Source: Epiperipatus broadwayi | Taxonomy: Eukaryota > Onychophora > Udeonychophora > Euonychophora > Peripatidae | NCBI GenBank assembly: GCA_028023455.1 | Contig: JAQFVV010000518.1 | Span: 1-64,000 of the forward strand | Direction: 5' to 3' | DNA: 64,000 bases | Part shown: positions 37,310 through 49,014 of the stretch, piece after piece | Position numbering within the stretch: the first letter of the stretch is position 1 | Layout of the letters: each line of letters opens with the position of its first letter | Made by a program: the position numbers and the translations under genes | Notes under the pieces: generated by a model | Told to the model about the DNA's origin: nothing | The model's database searches: none | The model's input: the letters and a program-made list of their open reading frames with translations, nothing else

Positions 37310-39500
37310 TTGATCAATCAATAAATAAGAGTTTTTCTTCTACAGAATCCAGGTGAAATAAATAATTTGAATAAGGAAATAATGTATTATTACTAGTCAA
37401 ATAAAAAATAGAGACATAGATCATATGACTCCATTCTTTTAAGCTTGTAAGATATAAACAATGAGCAAACAAGCTTTGTGTTAAATGCTTAGCCAGAGAA
37501 AACATTTAAAATATCTCTGTCAGGAAACTCTCCTCCCTACATCTCTCTTCCTCTCATTCCATCATATAGAAGCTGCAAAATATAAATAATTTTTGGGAAC
37601 AACCAATTACTTTCAAAAATAACTTCTCTTATTAAGTGAATTAAATGTCGACCAAATTAATAAAAGCAATATGTTAAATCATTTCTTTGTTCCTGACACT
37701 TTTTTACATTTGCCTGACATCAAAAATTTAATATCTATAATTGTTCTTGATTCCATAAACCCATATTAAGACTCTGGTAACTATTCATCTACAGCTCAAA
37801 GTAATCTATTCAACAAAATTATTGAAATTACTTTTGCTATGGTGAATATTACATGATAATTTCAATAATCTTATCTCTTCCCTTTGTTTTAAAAATTGGA
37901 ACAACTAAAGTATCCTTAAGATCAGATGGTATAACTTCATGGGTCCAGATATTCTGAATAAAATTTCAATAATTTTGAAGCTAACATATCACTGCCATAT
38001 TTAAAAACTTCTCCAAGTATTTTATCAGGAACCACATCATTTTCATTTTTAAGATTACAAGGAGTTGTTTTCATTTCATTAAGGTGGATATCTTTTACCA
38101 AATCTAAATGTATAGATAAAATAGACTAATCATTAAATGTCATCAGATTATTTTCTGTATTATTATTCAAAAGATTATTGAAATATTCTTTCTACCATTT
38201 CAAAATACCATTATCATCATATAAAGGAGTGCTATTCATGGATTTAATAAGATTGTGATGCTGTTTCTCAGGTCCATGTGTGGCTTTCAAGGCACCAAAA
38301 AAATCTAGAATGACCATGATCAGAAAATGGCTGTATCCTTCTTGCTGTTTTAATCCCCCAATCATTTTTAAGCCTTCTTATAAGTTATTGAACTTTTGAT
38401 TTTAGATCTTTATATTTAGTATGAAGTTCCATATTTATTTTATTATTTTGCCAAGCAGAGAATGTCGCTTGGTTTATTTTAATTAAATGAGAATGTCGCT
38501 TGGTTTATTTTAATTAAATCTCTAACAATAAGATTATTATCACAAAACCAGTTTATGATTCTTCTTGTTTTAGTATACTGAAGAATAGATTTACTTGTAT
38601 TCACAACAAACACCTTAAAAGAATCCCATGCTTCAGTAATATGACAGTTGTAAAAATCCAAATTAGCTATTTTAGTGTTTAATGACTTTTAAAATTCAGG
38701 TTGTATAGTAGATTCTTCTAAAGAGTTAACATCAATTTTCTCCTGAATATGATGGGAATAAAATATACTTTTCAACCAGCATTTTAATTTTAAAGCATCC
38801 TAATCTATAATTTGTCCACAATCTGAGCTTGTGAGTGCTTATGTAATGTGAACTTCTCTTTTGTTCTGGCTCTTAATGCCATTATTTTGAGCATGGATGA
38901 ATCCATGTGTTTTTGTAATAAATTTCATGCTTAAACAAAGTCTTGCAATCCATGTTCTGTAAATAATTCATTAATAATAAACAATTTGAATTTACAGTTC
39001 CAATGCTATTATTTTCAATAACCTTTGATCATAGTCTACTATTTGTCCTAATGCATGCATTAAAGTGTCCAAGAAAAAGAAAAATGATTTTTTCATGGTA
39101 TTGTTATAAAAATGCTACTCAACAAGATATAGTTTTCCTTCTCTGAATTCTGTGAATTTAAGCTTGTAAGATAGGCACTAATAAAATGAACTCTAGCATC
39201 ATTATGGAAAGCAAGTTTTAATATCATTAATCTTTCATTGATATAATGAGGAATTCCAATATTAGAAGATAATCACTTAGATTTTACAGAAAATCTGACA
39301 CCATGCAGTCTTCTTTCACTGACTGACTTGTCATCCCCCCCCCAAGAAAAATCTTATATCCATCCATTTGGTTTAATGAACTTTCTTCCTCTAAGGGATA
39401 TTCACTAATAGCATCTATATCAATATAAATGTAATATAGTCTTCCATTCTGATCCTGAAAACTTTGCATCATGTGAAGTTCACACATTCTATGTACCAAT
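37310..39500 (-). pseudogene. CR1/L2-like non-LTR retrotransposon remnant
   Basis: Minus strand, in order. Endonuclease: HGVRFSV, then IGIPHYINERLMILKL and ARVHFISAYL (about 39340-39160), with FLFLDT where the G-D-F-N motif is expected (about 39065). RT: IPSDLKDTLVVPIFKNKGKR (about 37945-37870), LPESQYGFMESRT (about 37785-37745), a block-A zone, then FPKIIYILQLLYDGMRG (about 37580-37530), and SIFYLTSNNTLF (about 37400). This combination is common to a widespread invertebrate LINE group; the exact clade is uncertain. Many stops; the element sits in intron 2 of the cysteine-rich gene. Confidence 0.75.
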
Positions 39501-39529
39501 ATTTAGAAAAAAAACATATATATATATGA

Positions 39530-42520
39530 TATTTGCTTTTAGCACTATCACTTTCACTTACTACACTCCAATGTTATTTTTACTATTCTTATTATTTCTA
39601 CTGCTGAAATGAGTAATTCATGAAGTATGATAATTTAGCTAGACTATGAGAGACAGGCCATTTTCAGACCACATTTTTAGACCCTTTTTCTTCTATTGTG
39701 AGCAGAGAGAAACCTAGCTAGGGCTGCATCAGCATACAAGCTTTGACTGCTGAAACTCCCATATGACTTAAATTCAGTTTCAAAGTAACTCATTAATTAT
39801 TATTCTATTTCAAGCAAAAGTTAAAACTAAGGCTAGCCTACTAAGCCTGAATCCATCATTGCTGTCTTTATTCTAGAATTTGAGCTAATAAAAACGAATA
39901 TTGGAGGCAGAAATGCTATGAATGTAGTTAAAGGATCGAAATGTTATTGCTCAAATACATAACCCCATTATCATAGATCCTTATAAAGAGATATTCGATA
40001 GCATTAGAGGCTCACAGTGATCAGATTGTTCAGTAACTTAAGTGACCGGAAAAGAAAAAGAGGGAGACAGAAAAGTCTGTATCAGAAACCGTACCTAATC
40101 TTTTATGAATCAACATCCTACTCTCCAAGGCAGCAAGAGCATAAACAGTTAATCTTCATAAAGCCTGAACGCAGCACCCGACAAAAAACTATAAATAGAC
40201 AATAAACAAATCAATATAGGCCAATATATAATGAAAAGTGTTAAAATAAATATATACATAAAATATAATTCTCATCTTATTTTTTTTTCTTGAATGTTTA
40301 ATACAGAAAAATCCTTACAGTTCTTTATTTAAAATTTAATAAAAATATAAGTTCAGCAAAATATTACAGATATTTATAGTATTTGTTTTGGAGACATTTT
40401 GATTTAACAATTTTTAGTTTTTACTTTTGTATCTCTGATAAATTTTGAAATCTTTATTTTTTGCGCTTTAACGAAGATTACATTGAATAATTAAAACATT
40501 GGTATGTGAATATAATATATACAAAAACAATTAGTTTATTAATAAATAATTTAAAAAAAGACAAAAGAAAGGAATGACCCAATTTATATTTTTAACACTG
40601 AATTAAATTTGAAAAGAAAAAGAAAGGAAAATGTTTGGGAATGCTGCTTTCTGTCTGTATATTGTGCACAAGGTGATTAATTAAATAACAAATTTCATAC
40701 AATGCTCAGCCATTATGAATAATAACAAACAAGATACGATTTATGAAGGCCAGACTTTATGTATAACGTCATAATAGTTGCTTAGCTCATAATGTATATG
40801 AAAACCTTTGCTGATGTCTTTTTCTCTCTCTTTGTTAATTTTTATATAGTTTTGTCAGCAGAAATTTGTCGTTATCGGAATGGTGACCTTTGATTTACTT
40901 TGTCTTTAAAAAACTGAGTAGGGCAAATCTCTTTCTAATGTCCATTCTATATGTTTTTCTTGTTATCGCTTGTTAGTAAACAAACATGGATGGTCTGCTC
41001 ATCAACTACATTATATGTATGTTCCTATATTATATTCTTTTTTTTTTCCTTTTGTATTTTACCTTTTCAATGTACATCTTTGCTTCAGTTGTCTAATAAA
41101 TCTTTTTTTTTTAAAAAAAAAAAACAAAAAAAAAACTACATCGACCAGCTGATGAGTTTACTAGATTTTTACATCTGAGTTTAACACCAAAACAAAAAAA
41201 AATTTTTTTTCGGATAATTTTAACTGAAATATCTCATATTACTTCCATTAAAAGTAAGATGAATGTATGTGTTAATGGTCTTTTTTTATAGTTTTAAGTA
41301 GGTATTTAGAATCTAGATAGTAAAAAAGGTGTTTTATTTTCAAGAGGCTATAAGTCACCAGCCAAGGTGGTAACTGATAATATATGTAAAGGGTGATAAC
41401 AATGCTCTGACTTCAGGTTTAGGCTACCATTCAATGACAATCATTTAGGTTACTGCAATTGATTATGCAATATTACATTTTTTTTTGACTTTGTAAAATT
41501 GGAAGAAAAAGCAAAGAGGCAAGTGATTTAAAAAATGAGAATTTTACTATAAAAGCACAATATGGAAAGGACATGTGAAGTAGGGTTCTATTATAAATAA
41601 AACATGGAAGAATAACATTATGAACATCGATGATATATCAGAAAGAGTGGCAAGATGAATTATTCAAATTAATGGAAGATATTGAATGCAGATAATTTAA
41701 TTTATTCCCTAACATTTCTTGTGCAATGAAGAATTAGAAGATTTTTATATGAATTTACAAAGTAATTTTGATCAAACCAAACAACATTTTTTAAAAAAAA
41801 ATCATGGGAAACTTTAAGCTAGATAAAAAATTAGTGTACGGTTGAAAAATGAAAATGCTGTGAGAGGATGTACACTCAAAAAAAAAAAAACAAATGGTAT
41901 ATATATATATATATATTGAAAACGAAAAAGATAAATGATATGTACGTGAAAACATCCAAAAGATTGTACAGCAGAATTAGATTGTATTTTTATTAACAGC
42001 ATATTAACAGCATATATATATATATAAAATGTCTGTTAATTAAAACAAAATTGTAATTATAATAAAAATAATAAATCTAACAATAATAAACTATTATAAA
42101 CAATCCTTAAATCTGCAGAAGTACTTTCGGTTAATTTCTTAAACCTGCCTCAACTGCCATTAAATTAAAAAAAACAAACAAAAAAAAAAAAACAAAGCAG
42201 AAGCAAACATCATCAATTCAAATCCCAGGAATCTCTTATTTTAATGTTGGCAGCTTGTCTATTTATTAAATGCATTTTATTCCTATTTATAAATATTGCC
42301 TCCTTAATATATATATATATTTAAAGATTATAATGTTTTAATAGATTCAACAAAAGAAATGTTTAATCGATTAATAAAATATAACATAAGATGCTAATAC
42401 AAAACTAAATGCATAAACTATTAAAAAGCCCAGATGACAGTTGATATTTTTAACCTTTACAAATATTCTTAAGAATTTAAATTAGAATGTAGAAATTGTT
42501 TTAAAATCTTAACAGATCTT
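39530..42520. other. Intron sequence without recognisable gene
   Basis: The 62-codon frame at 40017-40205 and the low-complexity frames near 40951-41178 have no motif. A runs at 41110-41136 and 41878-41890, TA runs at 41899-41914 and 42014-42024. Nothing else supportable. Confidence 0.55.
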
Positions 42521-42634
42521 ATACACAAGGCAAAACTCTCCATACAGTAGTGCCACCCTGTGCCAATCAGAGTAATTAATGGATGTCAGAAGGCTTGTTC
42601 ATAAAATCCCTATCTAATGCCTACTCATCCAATA

Positions 42635-42676
42635 TCCCCAGACTAGTTTCTGGCTTGTGGTCTTCATCAGTGAGGA
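42635..42676 (-). ncRNA. Hammerhead-ribozyme-like motif, copy B
   Basis: On the minus strand, stem I TCCTCA pairs with TGGGGA over six positions (one G-T). The core CTGATGA (42670-42664) is followed by hairpin GAC-CACAA-GCC with one A-C mismatch, then GAAAC and palindromic ACTAGT. C occupies the expected cleavage site. Relative to copy A, stem I has changed by C/T substitutions that keep or improve pairing (TTTTCA to TCCTCA), which is what selection on structure, or a better-preserved master copy, would give. The stem II base again has A-A flanks. Confidence 0.62.
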
Positions 42677-42929
42677 GCTTTGGATCTTAGAGCATTGCAC
42701 CTAGATCTTAGGATCTAATGCAACCCTCCAGCAACCACCTTTTATCTCTACTTAACTATAAAACTATGAGAATGAAATTGAAAACACAAAAATATTTTTG
42801 ATCTAAGCTCAATAGCTTATATAGTCATATGGGTCTGAACTCAGTTCAGCACCTATACATATTGGTGTCTTTGGCTCTTTAACAACCATAGCCACCACTA
42901 TCCTATTAGGCAAGATTGGTGTTAAACCA

Positions 42930-43034
42930 TTAAGCATCATATGATCACCATCTCTTATACTAGCACATAATTATTTTGCCTTGTTTATAAACAATTATGT
43001 GCTAGTATAAGAGATGGTGATCATGTGATGTTAA
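42930..43034. repeat. Inverted repeat, 42-bp arms
   Basis: 42930-42972 and 42993-43034 are complementary apart from one indel and one substitution, with loop ATTTTGCCTTGTTTATAAAC. Confidence 0.9.
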
Positions 43035-43049
43035 AGTGAACGACTTTTC

Positions 43050-44000
43050 TTAAATAAGATTACAACATTTCTACTGATTATCACCAGTGTTCAAATAATC
43101 TAATTTGTTATGACTTCAACTTAAATATGTTTCTAGATGTAAAGATCACCTGTTCAAATTCTTTACACTAAAAACTTGTGTAAATAAATAATAAAAAAAA
43201 CAAAATGTGAAAAATATTGTGGCCAAAATAGGCCTAATTACTGTCTATACTTACATGATAATGCTTATTTAATGAACATAAATAAATAAGGTAGAGTTAT
43301 TTCTTTAGTTCTGTTTTATCTGCTTGTAATATTTTGTTGATATTTTCTACAGTGTGTACATAAAAGGATAATGGTTTTATTGTTTGTGAGTTAATAAGAA
43401 GTTTGAGCACCCCAACCGATCCTGGTGTCCCTCAATTCAGACACTGTACCAAATAACGTAGAGTAAACTATGTACATGACATTATTTTCCACAAATATTT
43501 TTTTATTATAGTTATTAACATATTTTAAGACAAAAGTATTTTATTACAATTTTATTGTATTGGTAAATATACACTTCTAGCAGTATTTGCAAAAGAAAGA
43601 AATGTCTATTATTTTTAATACATATTTATTTTCCATGATATATACATGTTTAAAATATTTATAAAATGACTCACATTTTCCCCCTAAAGATGATGAGAGG
43701 TAGAACAGATTAAATTAATCCCTCAATATTTAGATCTCTTTAACTTATTATTGATTTTCTCTAAAATAAACGTATCAGTCACAAAATAAGTTTAACGTTA
43801 TCTGAACTCATTTCTAACTGAAATAATGACTTAGATTATATACAATGTAATGATGATTACATTATCATTGATCACAGAGTTTTCATAACAATTCAAGTAT
43901 AAAAGTGAAATAATAACTATACGAGTTAATCAGATGCTGAATTTTGGTGTGAATTTGACAGTATTTATAACGTGAATAAAACACTTATCTTTATTATTTC
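43050..44000. other. Last part of intron before the 44.0-kb exon
   Basis: No gene or repeat recognised; AT-rich, stops in all frames. Confidence 0.5.
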
Positions 44001-44002
44001 AG

Positions 44003-44081
44003 AGTTCTGAAAGAATCAAGCAGGAGATTCAACATTATAATCATAAACCATCTCTAAATGAATATGATAATTTGCAAAAAG
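44003..44081 (+). CDS. Linker exon of the cysteine-rich gene (frame requires an unseen upstream exon)
   Basis: 79 bp between TTATTTCAG and a GTAACA donor. It is open only when entered in phase 0, giving SSERIKQEIQHYNHKPSLNE then YDNLQK, a polar cysteine-free linker, and it leaves in phase 1, matching the last exon. Exon 2 ends in phase 1, so direct joining would hit TGA within two codons. Either an exon with phase 1 in and phase 0 out was not found, or this exon belongs to a different transcript. It has no in-frame ATG. Confidence 0.4.
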
Positions 44082-44417
44082 GTAACAATATTATTATATT
44101 TTAGTAGAATGTCACTTCTACAGTGACTTTACCTACTTCAGTATTAATCAGAATTAAATCTTATAAGGGCATCAAATTACAACCTAAATAGCTCTTTAGA
44201 ATTATATAATGGAACCAGTAAACTCAGAATATAGGTATTTTTAAAATTTAGATTCACTCAGATGAAAAATAATAGATTTTTTAAATTTATTTTATGGATT
44301 TAATAGCAATTCAAAGCATTATATTAGTGACAATTAACATACACAATAGAGATGAATTAATATAATTAATATATTATTGTTACTATATTTAAAACAATAT
44401 TGTTTTCATCATTGCAG

Positions 44418-44566
44418 CCTATTGCACAACAACTACAACACCATATTTAGATGAAAATGGTGAAATGGTACATTGTGATCCTAAAGATATTGGGGCATGC
44501 CCAGAATCCTTACCATGCTTTGAAAATATTTGCAATCATGTAACTATCGAATGTAATGGAAAATAA
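44418..44566 (+). CDS. Last exon: second six-cysteine module, stop
   Basis: The acceptor ATTGCAG is followed by 48 full codons and TAA at 44564-44566. Six cysteines are spaced C-x16-C-x7-C-x5-C-x4-C-x6-C, the same as exon 2 except for two extra residues in the second gap. PYLDENG corresponds to PVLDEDG. The protein ends three residues after the sixth Cys. The stop codon overlaps an AATAAA (44562-44567), and another AATAAA lies at 44693. Recognised as a paralogous module by exon phase, cysteine pattern and the shared motif; function unknown, extracellular by inference. Confidence 0.65.
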
Positions 44567-44822
44567 AGATGATTATTATAATTTTATGTTGTTTTCATCT
44601 ATTTTTGATCTATTAACACATTTTTATCTGAAATATTAGTGTTTTAAAATTTTATTTCACACAATATCCCAACAATAACTAATTAGATATAAAATAAATG
44701 ACACTGTATACAATATATATATATATGTGTGTGTTAATTCTAATATTTTCACGGATAAAAGATGTCATATTATTATTATTATTTGCCTGATATTCCGTGT
44801 AGTGAAAAAGCTAAATTCTGAT

Positions 44823-44853
44823 GTTTCAGTACAATATCAAGTACCTTCCTCAG
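44823..44853 (-). ncRNA. Hammerhead-like core, left arm
   Basis: Minus strand: CTGAGGA (44853-44847), hairpin AGGTAC/GTACT with loop TTGATATT, then GAAAC. The core is complete; stems I and III are not convincing. Confidence 0.4.
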
Positions 44854-45308
44854 AGTGTCTTCTTTCTCAAATCATAAGAATGCATGTGAGATTTAAAATT
44901 GTTTTTATCATTTTCTTTCTCCTCATATTTAAATTCTATTGGTTGAGAAATTTTAAAATTTATTTTCTCTTCCAATAGCTTCTTCCAAATGTTGTTAATC
45001 TTTTTTAATTCACACCAGGTGTGCAGGTGTGAATTAAAAAAGATTAACAACATTTGTAAGAAGCTATTGGAAGAGAAAATAAATTTTAAAACTTCTCAAC
45101 CAATAGAATTTAAATAATAGCTTCTTCCAAATGTTAATCTTTTCTAATTCACACCTGGTGGGAATTAAAAAAGATTGGAAGAAGCTATTGGAAGAGAAAA
45201 TAAATTTTAAAACATCTCAACCAATAGAATTAAATATGAGGAGAAAGAAAACAATAAAAATAATTTTAAATCTCACATGCATTCTTATGATTTGAGAAAG
45301 AGGACACT

Positions 45309-45339
45309 CTGAAGAAGGTACTTGATATTGTACTGAAAT
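45309..45339 (+). ncRNA. Hammerhead-like core, right arm
   Basis: CTGAAGA (45309-45315), the same hairpin as the left arm, then GAAAT (45335-45339), followed by GTC. Differs from the left arm at the variable N7 position and at the last base of GAAAC. Confidence 0.4.
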
Positions 45340-45409
45340 GTCAGCATTTAGCCTTTTCACTACATTGAATATCCTGCAAATAATAATAATTATATATATA
45401 TATATATTG

Positions 45410-47870
45410 TGTGTACCACATGAGCCTCACCTAAAACAATTTGATTCTTTATGAATTTACCTGTGCCTATATCAAATTAACAGATATAAATAACCTACAC
45501 CTATCTTAAGCTTTTCATATATCAGCTATATACATAAACTAATTAAATATTAAAATAATAATTCTAAAAATGAATTATTTTAATATATTTATATGCATAC
45601 ATAAATAAATGTTTCCAACTAATAGTATTTTTTTATTAACCAAAACTTGACATTGACAAAGCCTTAAGTCAATGTTGAATTTTATCAGTTGAAACAAAGA
45701 AAATAGACATTTGGAGTTCATTACAAATTGTAAGTACATTTAAACAATAGAGAGCATGAGCATGATTATGTGTTATGCTGTCAGAAATTGATCCAAGTAT
45801 AAAAACAAACTAAATTGTTATAATAATAATCTTCTGTTTAGTTATCAAGCAATAACTACATTGGTAAATTTAAATGTGGTCGAATTTAGAACTCATTTAA
45901 ACAAAAAAGAAGATTCACTATTTAAAAACTTTCTTCAAGTAATTAATTTACTTACTTTTAATATTATAAAAAATTAATCATTTAAATTGACAAGGTTATA
46001 AGAGAAATCAATGTCTTTGAAATGAGTTTTCAAAATATATGTTTAAGAAGACAAAAATTTACAAAGATGTTCTCTGGCTAGACAATTTATGCCAAGGATT
46101 TCTGCTGATGTTGTAAATCTAAAGATGTAAATTTATTCCTACTTAATGCCTAAAATATAATCATCGTAATTTCCACTAAAAAGGCTGCCTTAATAATGGA
46201 GTATTTTATTGAAGAAGATTTTAAATATTTTACTACGCAAATATTTAAAAGAATGAATATTTGGATTGCTTCTTTGAAGGATGATCAAGGAACTTTATCT
46301 TTCAACGTTCATCATCATTTTATTTTGTCTAAGGAGGAATATAAAACCATTATTCTTTCTCATCTTGGAATACTTCGTTGTGTACTTTAATAGCTCTTAA
46401 ACTTTATTTCCTTTGTGGATAATTATATTTACGTGGAAAAATTACTTTGTTTATTAAATTGATCTTAACAGGATAAGTGAAGAAGTGATAAGATGAACAT
46501 TTTATTTTTATTTATTTAATAAAATCTAGGTGTTGATATTTTTATATATGTTTTGATGAAAGCAACGGTTGACTAAGGTAAAAGCATTAAAATAAGTTCA
46601 ATTTGGAAGTAAGTTTATTATATTACAAATTGAAGATTACTTGACGTTTATCATAATTTCTTTTTAATCACTAACATAATTAATATAGGAATATATTCTA
46701 TTGTTATTCTGGTGTGAATGGATGATATCTTACAAACATATAACATGCATAGAATCATTTTAATGACACAATAAGTAGATTTATGATGTGTAGTATTATT
46801 TATTGTACACATGGTTTTAAATTATATATATATGTAAATAATTACATTATAGTTTCTGAATGTTAAATAGTTTATTATTGTATTATATATAAGCACAGAT
46901 TATAATTCTAAATTTTAATATTTTTTATTATTTATGTAATAATAATATTGTTTCTATTACTGATTAAAATGTGTTAAACTTGATTTTAAAATTAAACAGG
47001 TCTCATTTGTTTATTTTATTTAGTCATTTTATAAAACCAACAATTATAAATATACATAATCACACATATATATTAAATCAACTTAGTGATTTAATATTTA
47101 TAAATAAGTTATATATAGCTTATCATCATTATGGAATATTTGTGGAAATGCCTGAAGAGAGTCAATTGCGATTTCTACTCTGAGCTCGAAATCCGAGAGT
47201 AACGAGGTTATTAATAGAGGAGTGGATTGTATTATATTTTAAATCACATCATCCATGGCATTCTATAAGAAGACTCAAAGTCCGAATATAGTTAGATGCG
47301 ACTTCCTCGAGTACTGAAAAGGATTGTCCCATTATAATATATATATATAAAGACAAAGAATTGTGTTTGCGTTTAAAAAATAGAAAATATAAATAAATTA
47401 AATAGTTGTGGTTACAAGCAGTGTTTGGGAGAAAACATTTTTTTAAAAAAACAAATAACAATAATAATAAATGGAAACAAATGACACAATTGTAAGAATA
47501 ATTAACTTTTAAAAGAATCTGTTAAGATGCTTTATGTGGTTTAGAATGAGTGAAAATAGAAAAAACGGCCCTAAAATTAATTTCTAACTTGGATTTTTGA
47601 AAACATAAGAGAAAAAATAAAGCATTAGACACATATAAAAAATAAAAAATAGAGAGATAGGTTGATAAAAAAATCAGACAAATAAATTATTTTTTTAATG
47701 TCCAGTCAACATGGTAACTTTCATTACAAATCCTAATAATTAGTGAGAAACTAGCATTTGTGTTTGCTCTAAAAACTGCCATTTTTATACATAAAACCAT
47801 AATCTCAGATAAAAATGAAAATTACTATATCAGGTAAGTTCAAAGTACAGTTTTTTTTTTTCTGTCTAAT
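45410..47870. other. AT-rich stretch, no confident gene
   Basis: A 64-codon frame at 46196-46390 (begins MEYFIEEDFKYFTTQIFKRM) has a more protein-like mix of residues than its surroundings, but no motif, no homologue that I recognise and no convincing splice partners. 47143-47220 is locally GC-richer without a recognisable RNA fold. The rest is AT-rich. Confidence 0.4.
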
Positions 47871-47878
47871 ATAGTATT

Positions 47879-48560
47879 ATGCTAGAATTGTCTAGGCTTT
47901 TGCCTATGATCAATATTAACCTACATTCAGAAATAGAAAAGAATTATAATATTTCAAAAAATACTATACAGACAAATTCCTCTAATATTGAAACTGATTG
48001 CAATAATTTTATACATAGTATAACTTCTTATGCAAGTATTGTAAGTGCTCATAATGAAAACCAAACTGAAAGAATCAATATTGCAAAAGAAAATATTTCA
48101 CAAACTTATTATTTCAAAATGCTAATTTGTGCATTCCAGAACAAAATATTAATGAAAAAGACAATGCTTATGTTGTGTATTTGAATACAGATGCTCAGAA
48201 TATCAACAAATAAATCAATAAATGAAATTTAGATAAGGACTGGATAATGATGAAATATTATTAATAGTGAAGTTATTGATGCACTCCAACACACTATATA
48301 TATTTACTTATGGTTCAATTCCCATGATGCATGTAACAACTTGCTGCTTTCTAGACAGTTTCTCATGGCCCTGGTTTCCAAAACACTTTGGCTCAACTAC
48401 TCAAACTAATGGAGTTCTTTGGCTTTTTTGGCTGCTGCTCACAATCACACTGGCTCCACACAAGAGCACTATCCCACCACTGAAGCTTCTTTCAGCTACT
48501 GTTCATTAAATTTTTCACCAAAAGTTCACTTAGTAAATCTACTGGAATGAGAGCAACATA
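47879..48560 (+). pseudogene. Possible LINE ORF1-region fragment
   Basis: An open frame at 47879-48184 with a polar, Asn-rich composition and a SYASIVSAHNENQTERINIA stretch resembling the start of some LINE ORF1 proteins. It is followed by a GC-richer block at 48267-48509 without recognisable domain. It lies directly upstream of the 48715-49010 repeat that corresponds to the target of the 8.8 kb LINE, so it may be the 5' part of that older element. Confidence 0.3.
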
Positions 48561-48689
48561 CTATTTGCACACCTTTTTTATTGATGCAATTTGGCCTCTG
48601 ACAATCCAGAGATCATGTTTGATTTTATCAGTCTTGTTTTCCTCTTGGTGTTTTTAATTAGTTGGTTCCACTTTTATTGTATCAAAAAA

Positions 48690-49010
48690 TATTTGTAATT
48701 AGCAAATATTTTTTTGGAATTTACCAAACACAATTTTCTTATCACATATTATGTAAATATTTTCTATTGTTAAATCCTACACAAACTTAATCATTAATTA
48801 AACTTTTTTACTTTCTATCTGATTTAATTATATCACAATCATTTTTCTAAAATTACTTTACCCAAACATTCATTAATTTAACTCTCATTAGTTAGAGATC
48901 TAAAACCCAATATTTCTCTAATATATTTTCTTTACTTTTTCTAGAGTACAAAAGTACTTATAATTTATAATTATTGAATTGCAATGTACTTATTTTTACA
49001 AAACACAACA
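48690..49010 (+). repeat. Second copy of the repeat into which the 8.8 kb LINE inserted
   Basis: CACATATTATGTAAATATTTT (around 48743) matches bases 29-50, and ACTTTCTATCTGATTTAATTA with TTTCTCTAATATATTTT match 8939-9056. In this copy the two halves are joined (AAATCCTACACAAACTTAATC), so it is the empty version of the site. Its right end is cut by the LINE fragment at 49015. Confidence 0.85.
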
Positions 49011-49014
49011 CTTC

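Larger units (their letters stand above)
42528..43034 (-). mobile_element. Hammerhead-bearing repeat, copy B, with inverted end
   Basis: Minus-strand copy of the family at 23265-23505 but with its interior preserved. It starts at an inverted repeat (42930-42972 and 42993-43034, about 42-bp arms around a 20-nt loop, containing GGTGATCAT). It continues through about 200 bp of unique interior (with GGTGCTGAACTGAGTTCAGA) and ends with the ribozyme-like core and TTTGCCTTGTG at about 42540. The head-to-head inverted end is a typical product of Penelope-like retrotransposition. Confidence 0.7.
44745..45390. mobile_element. Fold-back element with hammerhead-like cores in both arms
   Basis: The left arm (about 44765-45015) is complementary to about 45130-45380, and a shorter inner inverted copy (45022-45110 against 45115-45160) interrupts the centre, giving alternating L-R-l-R segments. 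TA/TAA microsatellites flank both ends (44712-44728 and 45385-45406). Each arm contains CTGANGA, an AGGTAC-TTGATATT-GTACT hairpin and GAAA(C/T). The arms are nearly identical, so it is recent. It lies about 180 bp after the stop codon of the cysteine-rich gene. Confidence 0.8.

Noticed and set aside
40017-40205. 62-codon basic frame as a small gene
   Set aside because: No recognisable domain or signals; length is within chance for this window.
46196-46390. 64-codon frame as a confident gene
   Set aside because: The residue mix looks protein-like, but there is no homologue, promoter or splice evidence; mentioned only in the gap description.
48267-48509. 80-codon frame as a host gene
   Set aside because: No motif, no splice context, and it lies inside a repeat-derived stretch.
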